A DNA stretch of 64,000 nucleotides from Nautilus pompilius (taxonomy: Eukaryota; Mollusca; Cephalopoda; Nautilida; Nautilidae), in assembly GCA_018389105.1 (NCBI GenBank), contig JACATO010000968.1, forward strand, positions 398,501 through 462,500, given 5' to 3'. Both the position numbers and the translations under genes were made by a program. Below are positions 22,705-35,600 of this stretch, piece by piece. Below the pieces are notes generated by a model. That model saw only the letters and a program-made list of their open reading frames with translations, ran no database searches and was not told where the DNA came from. Position 1 is the first letter of the stretch; each line of letters begins with the position of its first letter.

Positions 22705-24698
22705 CTTTATTCTGTGGTTAATTCTGCTTCTAGGTTGGAATTCATCCGGATTTTTTGTTTGTTCTCTGTTCTAAAGTTTAAGATCTTCAAAATAATATTA
22801 TCATTGAGAATATTAACTATTGTTTTTTTTCAAATGTTCTGTTTTTTTCCTTTTTTTCCCACACAATAACAGAATCGCTATAACGTTTACAGATTGGAAC
22901 ATAACGCAAGTATCTCTGCTTCTGAAAACATAATGGTAAAACCTATTTTCGTTTGGTGGCGAATCGGCTATTTTTACACTTAAGGGAACATTGCGAAATT
23001 AAGGGGGCTTTCTTTTAGACAAACGCGGTAGGACAGACTGTTGTTGTAGATCTCCTGTCAGACAGCCTAGAAGGTCAAATTCCGAAAACAAAATCTCGTC
23101 TCTATCAAGATTTTGGTGACATTTTCTGGATCGTCCGAAGTTTGCAAACTTGATTTTTGTTTACTAAACAACCGTTCCTAGCACCAATTAGAGTTCAGAA
23201 AGTCAGCGAGCCTATTGCTAAAAACTGATGTCGTTCTCCAGCTTTTACAAAGTAAGCTTCCCCATTCAGCGAATTAATTTTTTCCATTTGTAAATAATCC
23301 ATTTTTGTTACCTTTAAACCCGAATCTACACCAGACAAATTTTACTTTTCCTTAATTTTCAGTCATCGGCCATAAAGGCCGTTTTCACGTGGTGTTTATT
23401 TGTCATTAAACAAGAAAGTTAATCAAGGGCTTGTAAATGTAATATTATCGCTCTTTTTTTGTCTGTCAGTCAATAAAGAAAAAAAGATTCTATATTCAGC
23501 GCAATGCATCGATTAAAGGAAGTTTTAACTTTTTAAAAGATTTTGAGACGTTCCATCTTTAGATAACTTTAATATCAAAGATAGAACTGTGAATAAATGC
23601 TAAATAAAGATGTTCTTTGGGTTCCCCATGTTACTGTGGTCACCCCAAGCTGCTTAGCTAGAGATTGATATCGAAGATCGTCAAGTTTTTGTTGGTAACG
23701 ATGGCATTAATAAGAAACTCTAATCTGTTCCGGGACTTAGAATAAGAAGTATTAGGACAAGAGAATAATGATAGTATAAACTTAGCGGTAATTCTAAAAT
23801 AAAATAGAAAATCCTAGATGAAACTACTTCGATAATTTTGCGCATGTTAGTCTTTTAGATAATTAAAAGATACATAATTATGAAGTTACATTTAAACCTC
23901 AAAACTAATGTTGTCGCACGCAGATTCTAACAATGTATTGCAAAGTTTTTTTATATTTATTTCTCTAGTAATAAATTATTTTATTATTGTCATTTTATCA
24001 TGCTGGCACGTCAGTCTTGTCTTTCAATGCGGCCATTTTCTCTGACCTTTCGAAAAGACGGAAGAGTTTTCTGAAATCTGGAAGAAGAAAAAACTGTTGA
24101 GAAATATTATTTTGAATAAAACATAAAATTTTAATGCTAAAATATGTTTTAATTAGGTTAATCGTACGAAGAAGAGTCACGGACCAAAATTAAAAATAAA
24201 TCAACCTTGCTTAATATTCACTTTACCATTTGATGTCATGTAAGAATGTTTTTATTTGTTCTTTTTGATTTTCCATGCCAATTATTAAAGCTGATCCAAA
24301 GATAAGTTCCGTCTAGCTGAGTATAGTGTCTAGAATGTTCACTACGAATGCACTTCTGGGTTAGCAGACTCTTCACTGCTGATCCATAAGTATCCATTAC
24401 AGTTTTTGCCATTTTTTTACTCAGATAAAATTTACAGTTTCTGATGTAGTGGATACATTTTGGTTGCTGTTTTGGAAGGAAGCCTACTAAAAAAAAAAGG
24501 GCTGTCATAAAACCTGTAATTGTAAATAAGTGACGAATTCTAATTAATCAGTGGAAGATCGCTATTTGGAAAACCGGGTGATTTTATCCCTCTCCAAAAG
24601 AAAATATGGCGTCCCCTCTATTCGTTAGCCCCAGTAAAACGCTGCCATTCCAAAGGCGGCCGCGCATTATCTATATTGCAAACAAATTTATCCGTGGA
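22705..24698. other. Unannotated stretch
   Basis: Nothing recognised on either strand. The minus-strand frame 24,236-24,508 was examined as a possible mariner N-terminus and judged unconvincing. Confidence 0.45.
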
Positions 24699-24890
24699 TA
24701 GTATGTTGGCGAAAGAAGAATTGTGATCGAGTTCATCACAAACCAGGGTTCAAGTTCTCACGTGCAACCACCGCAGAATGTGTCTGGTGGTAAAACGGTG
24801 GCCTTATGGAAGCTAATCGAAGACAAACCAGGATAAGGCAGTCGCTAGGTGTTGTGGCGTCTGACAAGCAAATTGGCTGTGAGTGAACTA
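24699..24890 (+). mobile_element. Candidate tRNA-derived SINE head
   Basis: TGGCGAAAGAAG (24,707-24,718) fits the A-box pattern. GGTTCAAGTTC (24,747-24,757) fits a B-box. The 40-base spacing is close to that of a tRNA. The flanking bases do not fold into a proper T-stem, so this is not a functional tRNA gene. About 130 bp of GC-richer sequence follows (GTGTCTGGTGGTAAAACGG...). No tail or target duplication is evident. Confidence 0.3.
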
Positions 24891-26137
24891 TTTCTTTCTG
24901 TTCTGATATTTCCACGGTATATTTTGTGCAAATAAAGTTACAGCTTTCTCCGATTATTGTTTTTCCCCAAATTAATAAATGACCATTAATTTTACTATTT
25001 CACTCATAGATTTTTTTTAAATGTAATAAGCAATTATTTATAGCGGACAAAATATTATAGAGGTTTAAAATTCCGACATAATCTATATCATTTATACATG
25101 CTCTGAGGATTTTGTATAAAAATGTTTGCAATTTTATTTTTAAATCTCACGATAAAGTCGTTATCTTGTATATTCCCCACATAATTTGTGTACAAGAGTT
25201 TTTAAAATGCCAGTCAAGCAATTTTATACCATAAATAAGATATTGCAACATAATTTTAAAAAAACAATTATGATTTGATTTACTGTAAACATTGTTTCCC
25301 TTTGGGGCGAATATGGTCAAACCCAATTTTCATTTTTATGACATCAAAAATTGATTTTACTATCTTTTGCTATGATCACTATTAAATTTGTTCCAAAGCT
25401 TAATGAATCACAGGTTTTCCAGTTTGGAAGATTTTGGTTAGAGATTTCCTGGTGACATAGCGGCTTCATTTAAACCGATTTACTTACCAGATTTCCTTAA
25501 TGTACCCTGTTGACCTCCATCCCCAGATGGAGGTAATTTTCTCGAATTGACGCACGATACAACACTGGTAAATAATAAAGGCAAAAAGTGAAGGTTTTAG
25601 GATTTAAAGATTAAGGATTACTTTAGGAGAGAGGAAAGGAAATCAGTTTATCGCAAAATTGAAACTATTTAAATTGTTAAGTGGGAATTGTGACTTGCCT
25701 GAATATTTAATTAAACAAATGGAAAAAAAAAGAACCGTTTGTTACTTTCCACTTCGATATTATGAAACTGCTAAAGTTTTAAAAAAATAGTTTACAAGAA
25801 ATAATGCAAGACTATCAGATTTTTTTTTCAGTTTTGTTCGCGTTAAATTTTTGAGTAATTTAAAACTTTCTTTTAATTAAAAATACGTTTTTATAATAAT
25901 TAAATTTAAATTTAAAAATAACGTCTTTGCGCACAAATTATATTTAAAGTGGAAGGCAGAGGCGAATGACGACCGCAGGTAAAAGCTTTTCGTTATTCTG
26001 TCTTAATGTAAGAAACGTTATTCGTACGCCATTTGGTCGCATTTTCTGACACTGGTTAGTCTTGCTCATCTATGAGAGAAAGTCTATAGCATGGAATCGG
26101 TTTCGAAGTTGTCGTGGACATATTTATGTGATGTTTT
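24891..26137. other. AT-rich stretch with one perfect hairpin
   Basis: No gene recognised. ACCTCCAT (25,513-25,520) and ATGGAGGT (25,527-25,534) form a perfect 8-bp stem with a 6-base loop; there is no obvious function. Confidence 0.5.
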
Positions 26138-26816
26138 GAGAGAGAGAGAGAGAGAGAGAGAGAAGAGAGAGAGAGATAGAGAGAGATGAAGAGAGAGAGA
26201 GAGAGAGAGAGAGAATGATGTCATTAAGAGAGATGATGTCATTACAGAGAGAGAGAGATGATGTCATTAAGAGAGATGAGATGTCTTACAGAGAGAGAGA
26301 GACAGAGAGAGAGAATGATGTCATTAAGAGAGATGATGTCATTACAGAGAGAGAGAGAGCACGAGAGAGAATGATGTCATTAAGAGAGATGATGTCATTA
26401 CAGACGGAGAGAGAAGAGACGAGAGAAGAGAAGGATGTCATTACAGAGAGAGATGAATGATGTCATTAAGAGAGATGATGTCATTGAGAGAGAGAGAGAG
26501 AGAGACAGAGAGAGAGAATGATTCCACTACAGAGAGAGATGATGATGTCATTATGGGAGATGATGTCATTACAGAGAGAGAGGAGAGACGAGAGAGAGAA
26601 TGATGTCACTACAGAGAGAGATGAATATGTCATTAGGGAGATGATGTCATTACAGAGAGAGAGAGAGAGAAAGAATGATGTCATTACAGAGAGAGAGATG
26701 ATGAGTTCATTAAAGAGAGATGATGTCATTGAGAGAAGAGAGAAGAGAGAGAGAGAGAAGAGAGAGAGAGATATATTAGAGAGAGAGAGCGAAGAGAGAG
26801 AGAGAGAGAGAGAGAT
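26138..26816. repeat. Expanded GA minisatellite with about 15 TGATGTCATT sites
   Basis: About 680 bp of GA/GAA dinucleotide spacer. It is punctuated by a unit alternating AATGATGTCATTAAGAGA and GATGATGTCATTACAGAGAG. I count about 15 exact GATGTCATT cores plus several mutated ones (GATGTCTTA, GATGTCACT, GAGTTCATT). The core TGATGTCA is one base from the CRE palindrome present in the sister array at 15.6 kb. The irregular, higher-order pairing of the TTAAG and TTACAG variants suggests expansion of a two-unit block. Open frames across it are artefacts of the repeat. Confidence 0.95.
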
Positions 26817-28859
26817 AATGCTCTGCAACGGAAGCACCTGAAGTTGGTTCAAAGCTAAATCAATGGCCAACTTTGACAGTCAGTGAGCCGGCATTCAACA
26901 TCCCCATACTCTGGCATTTCTCAGTCTTGGCATCGATCCTCTGCGATGAAAGCATTTGTGCTTCTGTTGTCAAACAACTGCCTTGCGATTCACTAAAGAC
27001 ATAATGATTAACACAAAACGTTTAGCTTACTGCTGTCCATCCCATAATTTTCTTTTATCTTCCTTTGACTATAATTCTGGATCGCACAGGAATGTTCGTT
27101 TCTCTGTTATCATTCCGCTTCTGGGCGCTTTTTTTTTTTTAAATTGTGACGCGCAAAGACTGACAGACTCGCGAAAAGGGTCGGAGAAGGGGAAAGGCGA
27201 AGGCGAAACGTAAGGGGGCGTTATGAGGTTTGGCAGAGCTATCACTGGATCCCCATTCACGTATCAGATGCACTGCTGCTGTAACCTTTTAGCTCACGTC
27301 CCAGGGTTCATACGTTAAGAGACGAAAGCGGATCGGTGAGGCCGGCTTAGTTTTCTGTTCAGAAGCAAGGTTAGGGCGTAAGGCTCATCTCAAACAAAAG
27401 GATCAAAGAAGCCGAATGGAACTTAGTCTAAATAGAGAAAAGCTGAGAAACTTGGACGAGTGGGATCACGTGACAGGGCGTTCACACCTACATTGATTAA
27501 TCGAAGAAACGTCATCATTTCCGTTCGGCCGTTCAATGTCCACCGAAGTTTTATCTTCTACGGGCAAACAGAAAACCCTTAATATCCATTCAAGCCAGGC
27601 GACGAACTGTAATGGAACCAAATTTGCTTTGAGATAAACTTTCTGTAAACTTTAAAATATATTAATATTTTTTTAATTAAAACACTCCAATAAAATAATT
27701 TAAATTCATTTCACACATATATACGAAGTAAAATATTTAATCTAATTGTGTGTTTGCCAGTGACATTCTCCATGTTTCCTATACGGTCATGGTATTAAAG
27801 TGTCGCTCTGACAGAAAATGCAAATACAAAAAAAAAAAAAAAAGTGTTTTTCCAACTTTTTGTAACACAAAAATATTTTTATTGACATTAAAAAAGAATC
27901 TTCCTTTACGCTTAGAAGAATTGACGTGTGGCCCGGAAGTTATCGTTAGGTATTGATCCCAAAAGTGGTATAAATTCTCCATCACGCAGGCTGCGAACCT
28001 TTAAAAAAGGGGCACGTGTTTTCTCGGCATTGAAGGAAGAGTGAGGCCGAGTTCGGCTCGGCATCTCAATGCAAACAGCCAAATAAAGCAGAACACCGGA
28101 AAAGTGGCATTATATTCGAAGCGCAGACTATTGTCGTATGCTCATGACTTGACATTAAATTGATCTGGAACAAAGCTGACGAAGTCATTAATCTGTTCAA
28201 AATGTTTTCTATGATAGCAGATCATTTTCTGCAATATTGCACTAGTTTCCGGAAGTTAAGAAAAAGTAAGACAAACAAACAAAAATTTTCCAAAATGGTC
28301 GAAGTTTCATACATCAAATGATTAACACAAGTTCCTCTTCATGGGGGACACGACCTTTATCAAAGAAATATGAAAATCACAAATAAATTTTGGTGGCTTA
28401 ATGAAAAAAAAAAGAGACCAAATCAGGAAATAAAGAATGTTACCATCGAGAATGTGAACGAAAATTAATTAGACCTCGTCCGTATAAAAATGTGGTTCAA
28501 ATACACGTGCGTGTGGTTCGAGATAGAAATCCAGAATCTCGTCCCTGTGTCTCATTTTCGTCGGGTTGAATCTCTGGAACACATGCAGGTGTTTAAGCTC
28601 GACCAAAGAAATATTTACTCAGACCATCTGATCGATCTCCAGGACCGCAGCGAACCCTTTTCGTGTTGTCTGTGGACCCTGTTGTCTCTGGTAACCCGAC
28701 ATATGGTGTCTAAGCGACACTTGAATCGTTCCTGTTTATGAAAGTGGGTCAACGTAGTTATAGATCACAGGTCGTCTCGCATAACTCCCTTTTAAGGGGC
28801 CTCCTGCGTATGGTTGGAGCTGATAATATTTATGAGAACAAAGAAAAAAAGTGGGTACA
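26817..28859. other. Unannotated, compositionally mixed stretch
   Basis: 26,820-27,600 and 28,480-28,740 are GC-richer than average. The plus-strand frame 28,490-28,741 (83 codons) is not recognisable. No element termini seen. Confidence 0.4.
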
Positions 28860-30110
28860 TAATGCAAATAATACACGATAGAATTGCATCGTATGTGTAA
28901 AATGAAATGCTCCACACTACAGTCACTTGTTGACGTATTACGCTGTGATTGATTGTCATGCTAGCAATAATCATAAAATAGCACACCTGCAGACGGACAA
29001 CAAAATAATAAGCAGTGTTATTATTGCAGTAAATACGCAGTGAATACTATGGCTCCAAGGAAGGACATATCGTACGAAAAGCGTAAAGAAATAAAACTTA
29101 TAGCTAATGAGCGCTACCTCTTCGGGATTCAGATGCTGTACACAAAACTCAAACCTCTGTGGAGGATACGCAAAGCTGGTGAGGCTGACAGTAGAAGCTT
29201 TCGAGGATGCTAAGTGCCTCAGGGTGTTTTCTACACGTGACAAACGACGAGCCAGGAAGATCTGGCGAGTGGCCCTGCTATAAGTGCAAGTGGTAACATT
29301 TCAGGAACAGTACAATACACATTAGCACAAAGTGGTCTCAGTGGATGTGCAGCTGCTTCAAAAGCTTTTCTGAAGAGAGAAAACCCACGGAAAGGATAAA
29401 ATGAGAAGCGCAAATGAAAGAGTGGAGTGACCAAATCTGGAAGAAAGTGTATTTTTTTTATAGGTGAGCTTAAGATTGTACTGTTTGGTGATAATCGACT
29501 GCAGTTTGTTTGAAACTGGACCGGAAAGGCGTATGGCAGTCACCATACAACTGCTACAGTGTAGCATAGGGGTAGATCAATACAAGTATGGAACTGCTTA
29601 TCAGCCAAGGTATTTCAGAGATTTGCATAAAATCGAATGACTGCCGACTGGCACAGGCAGGTTCTCATACATCATGCCATTTTCTCAGGAAGTCATTTCA
29701 GTGGGTGAGGTGATCCATTTTCCAACATGACAATAACCCCCAAGCATACGGTCAATGTAATGAAAAACTGTCTGGAGCGTAAAGAGGCTGGTGGAACAGT
29801 CACAAAGATACCTTGGCCTGCACAGTCCCAATGCCAACATCACTGAGGCTTTATGAGGTTATATGGCTGCTGAAAAAGTCAAACGGCAACAAAACATCTT
29901 GAATAAATTGTGGAAAGTGCTACAGAATATTTGTAACGCATTACAGTCATCCATTGATTATCTACATAGGAGCATGAAAACAAAATGTCACGCTCTATAT
30001 AAACTGAAGGATCTAATATCAAATACTAATGAACTCTACAACGAACTTATTTTGTTTGTATTTTCTGTATTAATGAATTGTGTACGTATTATATACGTCA
30101 CTCACTTTTA
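28860..30110 (+). mobile_element. Tc1-like element, degenerate copy A
   Basis: Contains a nearly complete but broken Tc1 transposase (from 29,049) preceded by about 190 bp of leader. The leader and the first about 30 codons are homologous to the sequence at 63,740-64,000, so both are copies of one family. Terminal inverted repeats could not be identified with confidence. Confidence 0.8.
29049..30030 (+). pseudogene. Tc1-like transposase, degenerate
   Basis: Starts MAPRKDISYEKRKEIKLIAN with a following HTH region (VWRIRKAGEADSR equivalent is frameshifted). It continues with RENPRKG and a block near 29,465-29,500 (GELKIVLFGDN) where the SDES region should be; the first catalytic Asp is not clear there. 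Then comes SNMTITPKHTVNVMKN (29,725-29,775), where family members have QQDN-D-PKHT; the neighbouring frame reads QHDNNP, showing a one-base insertion. Next are IPWPAQSQCQHH in place of the PWPAQSPDLNPIE block, and a C-terminal helix (MAAEKVKRQQNILNKLWKV) that remains open from 29,863. It has numerous stops and is dead. Confidence 0.8.
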
Positions 30111-30111
30111 A

Positions 30112-31429
30112 ATACTCACTATATGTGCATATCCTGTTGTGTTTCAATAATTATTTTTCATACTATATAATATGTTCTTCAAAGACAGGTAAATACAAAA
30201 ACCAAGGTCGTACATTTTATTAACCTTTACAGTGCTCTACAAAACTAACAGATTACTTTAAATATAATACTTATCTTTTTAACAGCCAGCTCTCACATAT
30301 ATCTGTGCGTACTTATAAAAAAATTCAGGAAATTCCCATACCCGGATCTCGCACATGAGGTTTTTTTTTCACTTTCACATTAGCGAGATTTTACAGCGTG
30401 CACTCTCAAATAAGGTTATATAGCATTTACACGACAACCAACCAAAGCTAACAGACACCGTGACCATCACTTATTGAAGAGAAGCGGTTTACTAGAGTTA
30501 CACGACATTTATCTATCTTATTCATTTTTGATGGCAGTTTTCATATTCGATTTTATCTAATTCGCTTCCGCACAGTCTTTAAAGTTGACCACAATTTAAT
30601 ATTTGCCAGCTTTTCTATTTTCCTGACTTTTCCAAGGTTGATTGCAGCAGATCTGTCAGAATTATTGTCTCTAATGATTTTTCTCTTTCTTTTATTAAAA
30701 CGTTTAAAGTTATAATACTTTGTGTATGTATACACAGACACACACAAGTAATTATCTTTAATACATATATAATACAAATGCTACGTAATTTAATTTGAGC
30801 AAGAAATTGATTTTTCCATTAAACCAAATAAATGTAATTATATTATTATTAAGTTATTATTTAAAATGTACTGTTGTTTGCAATGGTTTTAGAAAGTGTT
30901 AGATGAATTTAAGCAGACCAAATATTGGATTCTGTTCTGATAGGCTTGGTCTAACCGATCTTTTCATGCGAAACAATATGAAAATCAACATATAACCTTA
31001 GATGTTTTGTTACTGGTTTTGGGAGATCGCCCCCCATGTTTTATATTGTAGTTCTATGGTATCTTTATTTTAAAGCCAGATCGATATACATTTATTGAAC
31101 TGGAAGACAAATATGGCTTCTTGTAATAAAGAAATTAAGCGAACTTAAATAGTTTTCGTTTTTACATTAAGTTTGTATTTTTTTCAAGAACTTCAGATTA
31201 TTTTTTTTTCGAGAATAAGAAAGAATTATACATTAGTTAGCAAGATAATTTTAGTTTACACAAGTTATCTGTACAGGTAACACAGAATAAGCAATAAGTG
31301 TCTCCAAGCTTCTGATGCTTGTATTGGTCGTCCGTACGTGTTCAAATTATGGTTGAACAGAATCTGCATATTGTTCTAAAGTATCCATAAAGAACACTTG
31401 ATGTCGGTGGAAGCTGAGTCAGATTGTTT
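30112..31429. other. AT-rich stretch between two Tc1 relics
   Basis: Nothing recognised. TACAGTGCTCTACAAAAC near 30,229 resembles the start of a Tc1 terminal repeat, but no partner is found. Confidence 0.45.
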
Positions 31430-32640
31430 GGCGAAAGATTAAATTGATGTCTGGAAGAAGCGTGCCAAATGGCAACGACGCTTTTCTAATAATGATGCAA
31501 ACAAAATGACATTGGCATAAAATGCATAAATAACGTGCGACCTCCACTGACCTCAATAAAGTTTCATACGTCGTGATATCGATTATATCAGGCAAACCGG
31601 CTGTCGTTTGCTGCAAGATGTTTCGCCACTTCCAGCTAATCAAGAGACTGTGAGCGGACTTGGTGACTGCAAACATTCCATCCTAGAATGATCTAAACAT
31701 GTTCATTTGGATTCAGTCTAGCGATTGGGCAGGCCACACCAACGATTGATGCTGTGGACCTAACATGCGGCAATATTGCCAACATGTACACGGTGAAGAC
31801 GGGAATTTTCATCTATAAAGATGATGTAGGAACCTTATCTTTAGGGCACAGGGCCGACTATAAGTATAATGATCTCAGCACTGAACCTCAGACCAGTCAT
31901 ATCGCGCCTTCTAACGATGATAAAATCAGTTTTTCGGCACACATTAAATACCAGTCCAAGCCACCATTCTGCCCTAACCAAATCGATTATTGATGGCATA
32001 GTTAGAAAAAACGTTTCCCAGTTTATCTCCAGACTCTGTTGAAAAAGAAACAACACGGCGCCAACTGTTTAATATCTCCAGTTGCTATGTTGTTTCGCCC
32101 ATTGCATGGAGCTGTTGATGGTATAAAATTAATGGGATTTCTTAGCAGCGGTGTTCTAGACTGCTACGAACTGCCTGTATCGTAATTTTATGGTTAGATG
32201 ATCTTCAGGGGTCGTTTTTAAAACAGTTTCTTCTGGCAAGGGTGACGAAATAAAGATCCCCACTGATGGGGAGATTGTAACCAATTCGAGCCATCTCCGT
32301 GGACTGGCCAGTCTAACAGTACCTCGCTAGTGCCCTAAAAATGGCATTGCGACGAACGCCTATGTTAAGAAGCAACGGCAATCTACGCCATTCCGCCTGG
32401 AACTATCGGGTGGTCTGGGCTCTCTCAATTAATGTTGACTAATGCTCTCTGTCATGCACCACACGCGAGGCTGGTTTGTAGAAGACAAGGTAATGGACCT
32501 GCAAAGATGTACGCTTATTATTAGCAGCGATGAGCCTCAAAGGTAGATCGGTTCCGGAGAAAATGTCTGCAACATTACATGCTGTACGTGCAACATCGTG
32601 TTTGAGTTTTGTTCCTCATTTTGCAGGTCCTCTTCAACCA
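31430..32640 (-). pseudogene. Tc1-like transposase, heavily degenerate, second family
   Basis: On the minus strand, from 32,560 downward, DLPLRLIAANNKRTSLQ matches the N-terminal D-R-x-L-R-L-x-A-x-R-N-R-R helix. Then SWRRVVSFSTES and GDKLGNVF (about 32,065-32,010) fit the WRRVLFSDES block, with Asp changed to Thr. GRMVAWTGI fits the GSVMVWGGI block, and VGVACPIARLNPNEHV (about 31,750-31,700) fits the LDWPA-SPDLNPIEH block. SQSLD-stop-LEVAKHLAAN fits the C-terminal helix. Frames change repeatedly. The motif versions differ from copy A, so this is an older or different Tc1 lineage. No termini found. Confidence 0.65.
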
Positions 32641-35600
32641 GATTTGAATACTTTTGAACAATGCACAGTAAGACACTGAAAACTTGGAGATGATTGCTTG
32701 CAGCTTATCTGTCGTGAGCTAAACTATGGCAGCATCGTGACATTTGCTCCTTCCTACCTAAAAAGGAACAACTAATTTTTTCAAAAGTTTTAAAAAAAGA
32801 TATAACAAAACGATTTAATACCGGAGAAATTTCGTGTTTGTTCAAACAGAAAAATCAAAATTTCCTTGCGTTTTTTGTTTGCCTGTTTATTTTGTACTTC
32901 ACAAATCTAGAATGCCTGTTTAGGGTGATTGGAGGTGTTAGCAGAGAAAAGCTACTCGTTGCGTCTTTTGAACACTATAGTAAAGCATCACGCTGTACAA
33001 AGATCGCGTCTTGTTTGGCCATGTTGTTTAGAGTCATATCACGGTCGGTCAGCCTTATTTCTAAATTGTGAAAGTGTAACATTGTCAAGCGAAAAGGATC
33101 ACCGTTGGATTATTTAAAATTCAGGCTAAATGCTCTAATATTACAATATTCCGAAAGTAAGAGTTTTGTTCTAGATGTTTCATGAAATTAAGTGGTGCAA
33201 CCTTAGCCGTGAAAACGCAGCATCTTTTAGGATAGGCCCTTACTCTTATGAAAGATGCATAGAAAGTTTAATAAAAGTAAAAATTTCGACGCGCCTCACA
33301 AAAATTCTTCAAGCCTCTTTGCACCTTTTCTTAACTACACGCAGTTTTGCCTCATAAATTGAAACTGAAAATTTTTTAGAATTCTCGTTTTCGACTCTTC
33401 CGACAACACAATAAAAAAATACATTCTGCCATAAATACAGATGTATTTTGAGGCATCGATGAAGCAAACCGTACACATTCTTGAATAAACATAATGACAC
33501 ATCAAATACCAAGTTTTAAGTTGTTAGACGCCCTTCATACTTATAGTGCCTTTCAATGCTTATCGAAAATGATCTTAAAAATATCTGAGGTTGTAAGCTT
33601 AGCAAATAATCCCTCGATAACTTTTCCCCCAGCCCAATTTTTTCCTATGCCGTGTTTCTCCTTTTTGTCCTGTAGGCAGAGAAGCCTCCCCAAGGATACA
33701 CGACCAAGAAATCATTATGATCTATGAGAGAAATACCTGATTTCATCTAATACAACAAAAAACAAAGACTATGGTATAAATTTATTTTAAATCCAGCATG
33801 ATGTATCAGCACCCTAAATGTACAAAGCTGGGATTAAAAGCTAAACAGATTAGCTTAAAGAAAATGGCTTAAGTAGTTATTTTACTTCAGATTAGTTTCA
33901 TTTGATATAAGGAGACGGAAAGCGCACACGGCTTAAAGGTAGATCGACTAGAACAATTATTCCTGTCATTTTGATTTCAAAACCCATTTACATGGTTACT
34001 ATTAGCGACTCACGCTAGTAATTCATCAAATCCATTTATATTTGTTGATAAATCATGTTATTTTCAAACTGTGTTGATACTTGAATGATTGCGTAGTTAC
34101 ATCCCTTTGTATTTTAAATAAAGATACCCATAAAAGAATTTCCAAGCTTCCAGTACTCGAAACCCTTCCCGCAGTTATTTAATATCTGGACCAGATAAAT
34201 TTGATATGTTATTTTTTTTATCAGATTCAAAATTCTTAAAACTTAGAAACATTCTGGCAAATGTATGTTTGCTCTGAAATGAGAACTAGGATAACAGTTG
34301 CGAAAATCTGTTTTCTTTTTTAAAGTAAATAAACTTAACTACCTTACATCATTTCAAAATTTTAGGGAGCATGACAGTTAGAAATAAATAATCTTCGGTA
34401 TTAGAAACGAAAAGATGATGGGATAGCATCGAAAACTTACATTGTCTTGCTTGTATTTATATTTACGGTACAAATTGGTTTACCACCATTTATAAAGATG
34501 TTTTTGTAGTATTTGTAAAATATTTCATGTGGTGTAAGTATATTAATTTCATTTTCTTTAATTGTGCAGAAAAGGCAAAGCCAGTTTATAATTGATACAT
34601 AATAATGAAGTAATAATATTCAATCATTTTGATAGAAATAATTATTTATATATTATCCATTTAATTATACCCCCTATTATCTATCGTGTAGCACAGCAGT
34701 TCATAATTATTGACGGTACTGTAATCCTTAATACCAAAATCATTAATTACAAATTAAATTAGATTTCATAAATTTTGAAGTTCTGGACATCAACAAAAAC
34801 CCTGTTTTGTCATTAAACTAGTAACATTTTGGAAGTGAAAAAAACATTTACTGGTGATTATTCATTTGCAACTATGAAGCCTCGCTCTACGAAATTATTT
34901 TCTTAACTGATTATATGTGATTATACTGTTAATGAAAATGTTCGATCTATTTCTGATAATTCTTTAAATATTGCTTTAGGAATGTATCGAGATAATTATG
35001 AAAGGGTTTTTTTTTTTCTTTACGAAACTCTGTCCTGACTTTGAATATTAGGAAAGGTCGATTCAGCTTAAATTGTAAGCAAAATAAAGCCTCAGTAATC
35101 CATACGTTATTTTAAATCCCTGGGTTTTTAATTTGTTTGCTAATTCAATAGTCAACTGGTCATGTGGCCGATAACAGATGTTTATTTTATTTCAAACGAT
35201 TAAATGATTTAAGAAGTTTGAAAAGTTTTGAAATTGTTTTTATTTTATTTTTTTTAATTATATTTTAGTACTATTTTTTCAGGAAAAAAACGAATTTGTT
35301 TGGATATTTCTCGTCACTAGAATTGAATAGTGAGCCAACATTTCAGGGTCCCTCCCTGTTACTGTCATTAGGATTTATTTTTTAGGGTTGTGTTTGAGTG
35401 CAGTGATATTAATTCGCAGTAAATGATTTTGCAAAAAGCAAATATTTCTCCATTTTTATTTTTGGTTTTCTGTACAACTGGCTAGAGCTGGTCTTGTTCC
35501 TGCGACCAAATGCTGTCACGTTTTTATGTAATATCCTGATTAACGGTTAAAGAATGACTCACTTTGATACAAGTTTCACAAAAGTACTGCGGCATTAGGG

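Noticed and set aside
24236-24508. Minus-strand frame YIRNCKFYLSKKMAKTVMDT... as a mariner N-terminal HTH
   Set aside because: Spacing and key residues do not follow the mariner pattern, and no downstream transposase block was found.
26138-26816. CRISPR-like regularly spaced repeat
   Set aside because: The spacers are low-complexity GA rather than unique, unit spacing is irregular and the DNA is eukaryotic; it is a minisatellite.
26215-26870. Long Arg/Glu or Ser/Leu-rich frames over GA and CT arrays (also near 9.4, 15.6, 38.2, 47.4 and 50.3 kb)
   Set aside because: They are products of simple-repeat translation with no codon or domain evidence.
27285-27330. TAGCTCACGTCCCAGGGTTCATACG as a tRNA or SINE head
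   Set aside because: The A and B elements are too close together and the B-box core is degraded.
30229-30250. TACAGTGCTCTACAAAAC as the terminal repeat of the Tc1 copy at 28.9-30.1 kb
   Set aside because: It is oriented like a left end, not a right end, and has no matching partner upstream of 28,860.
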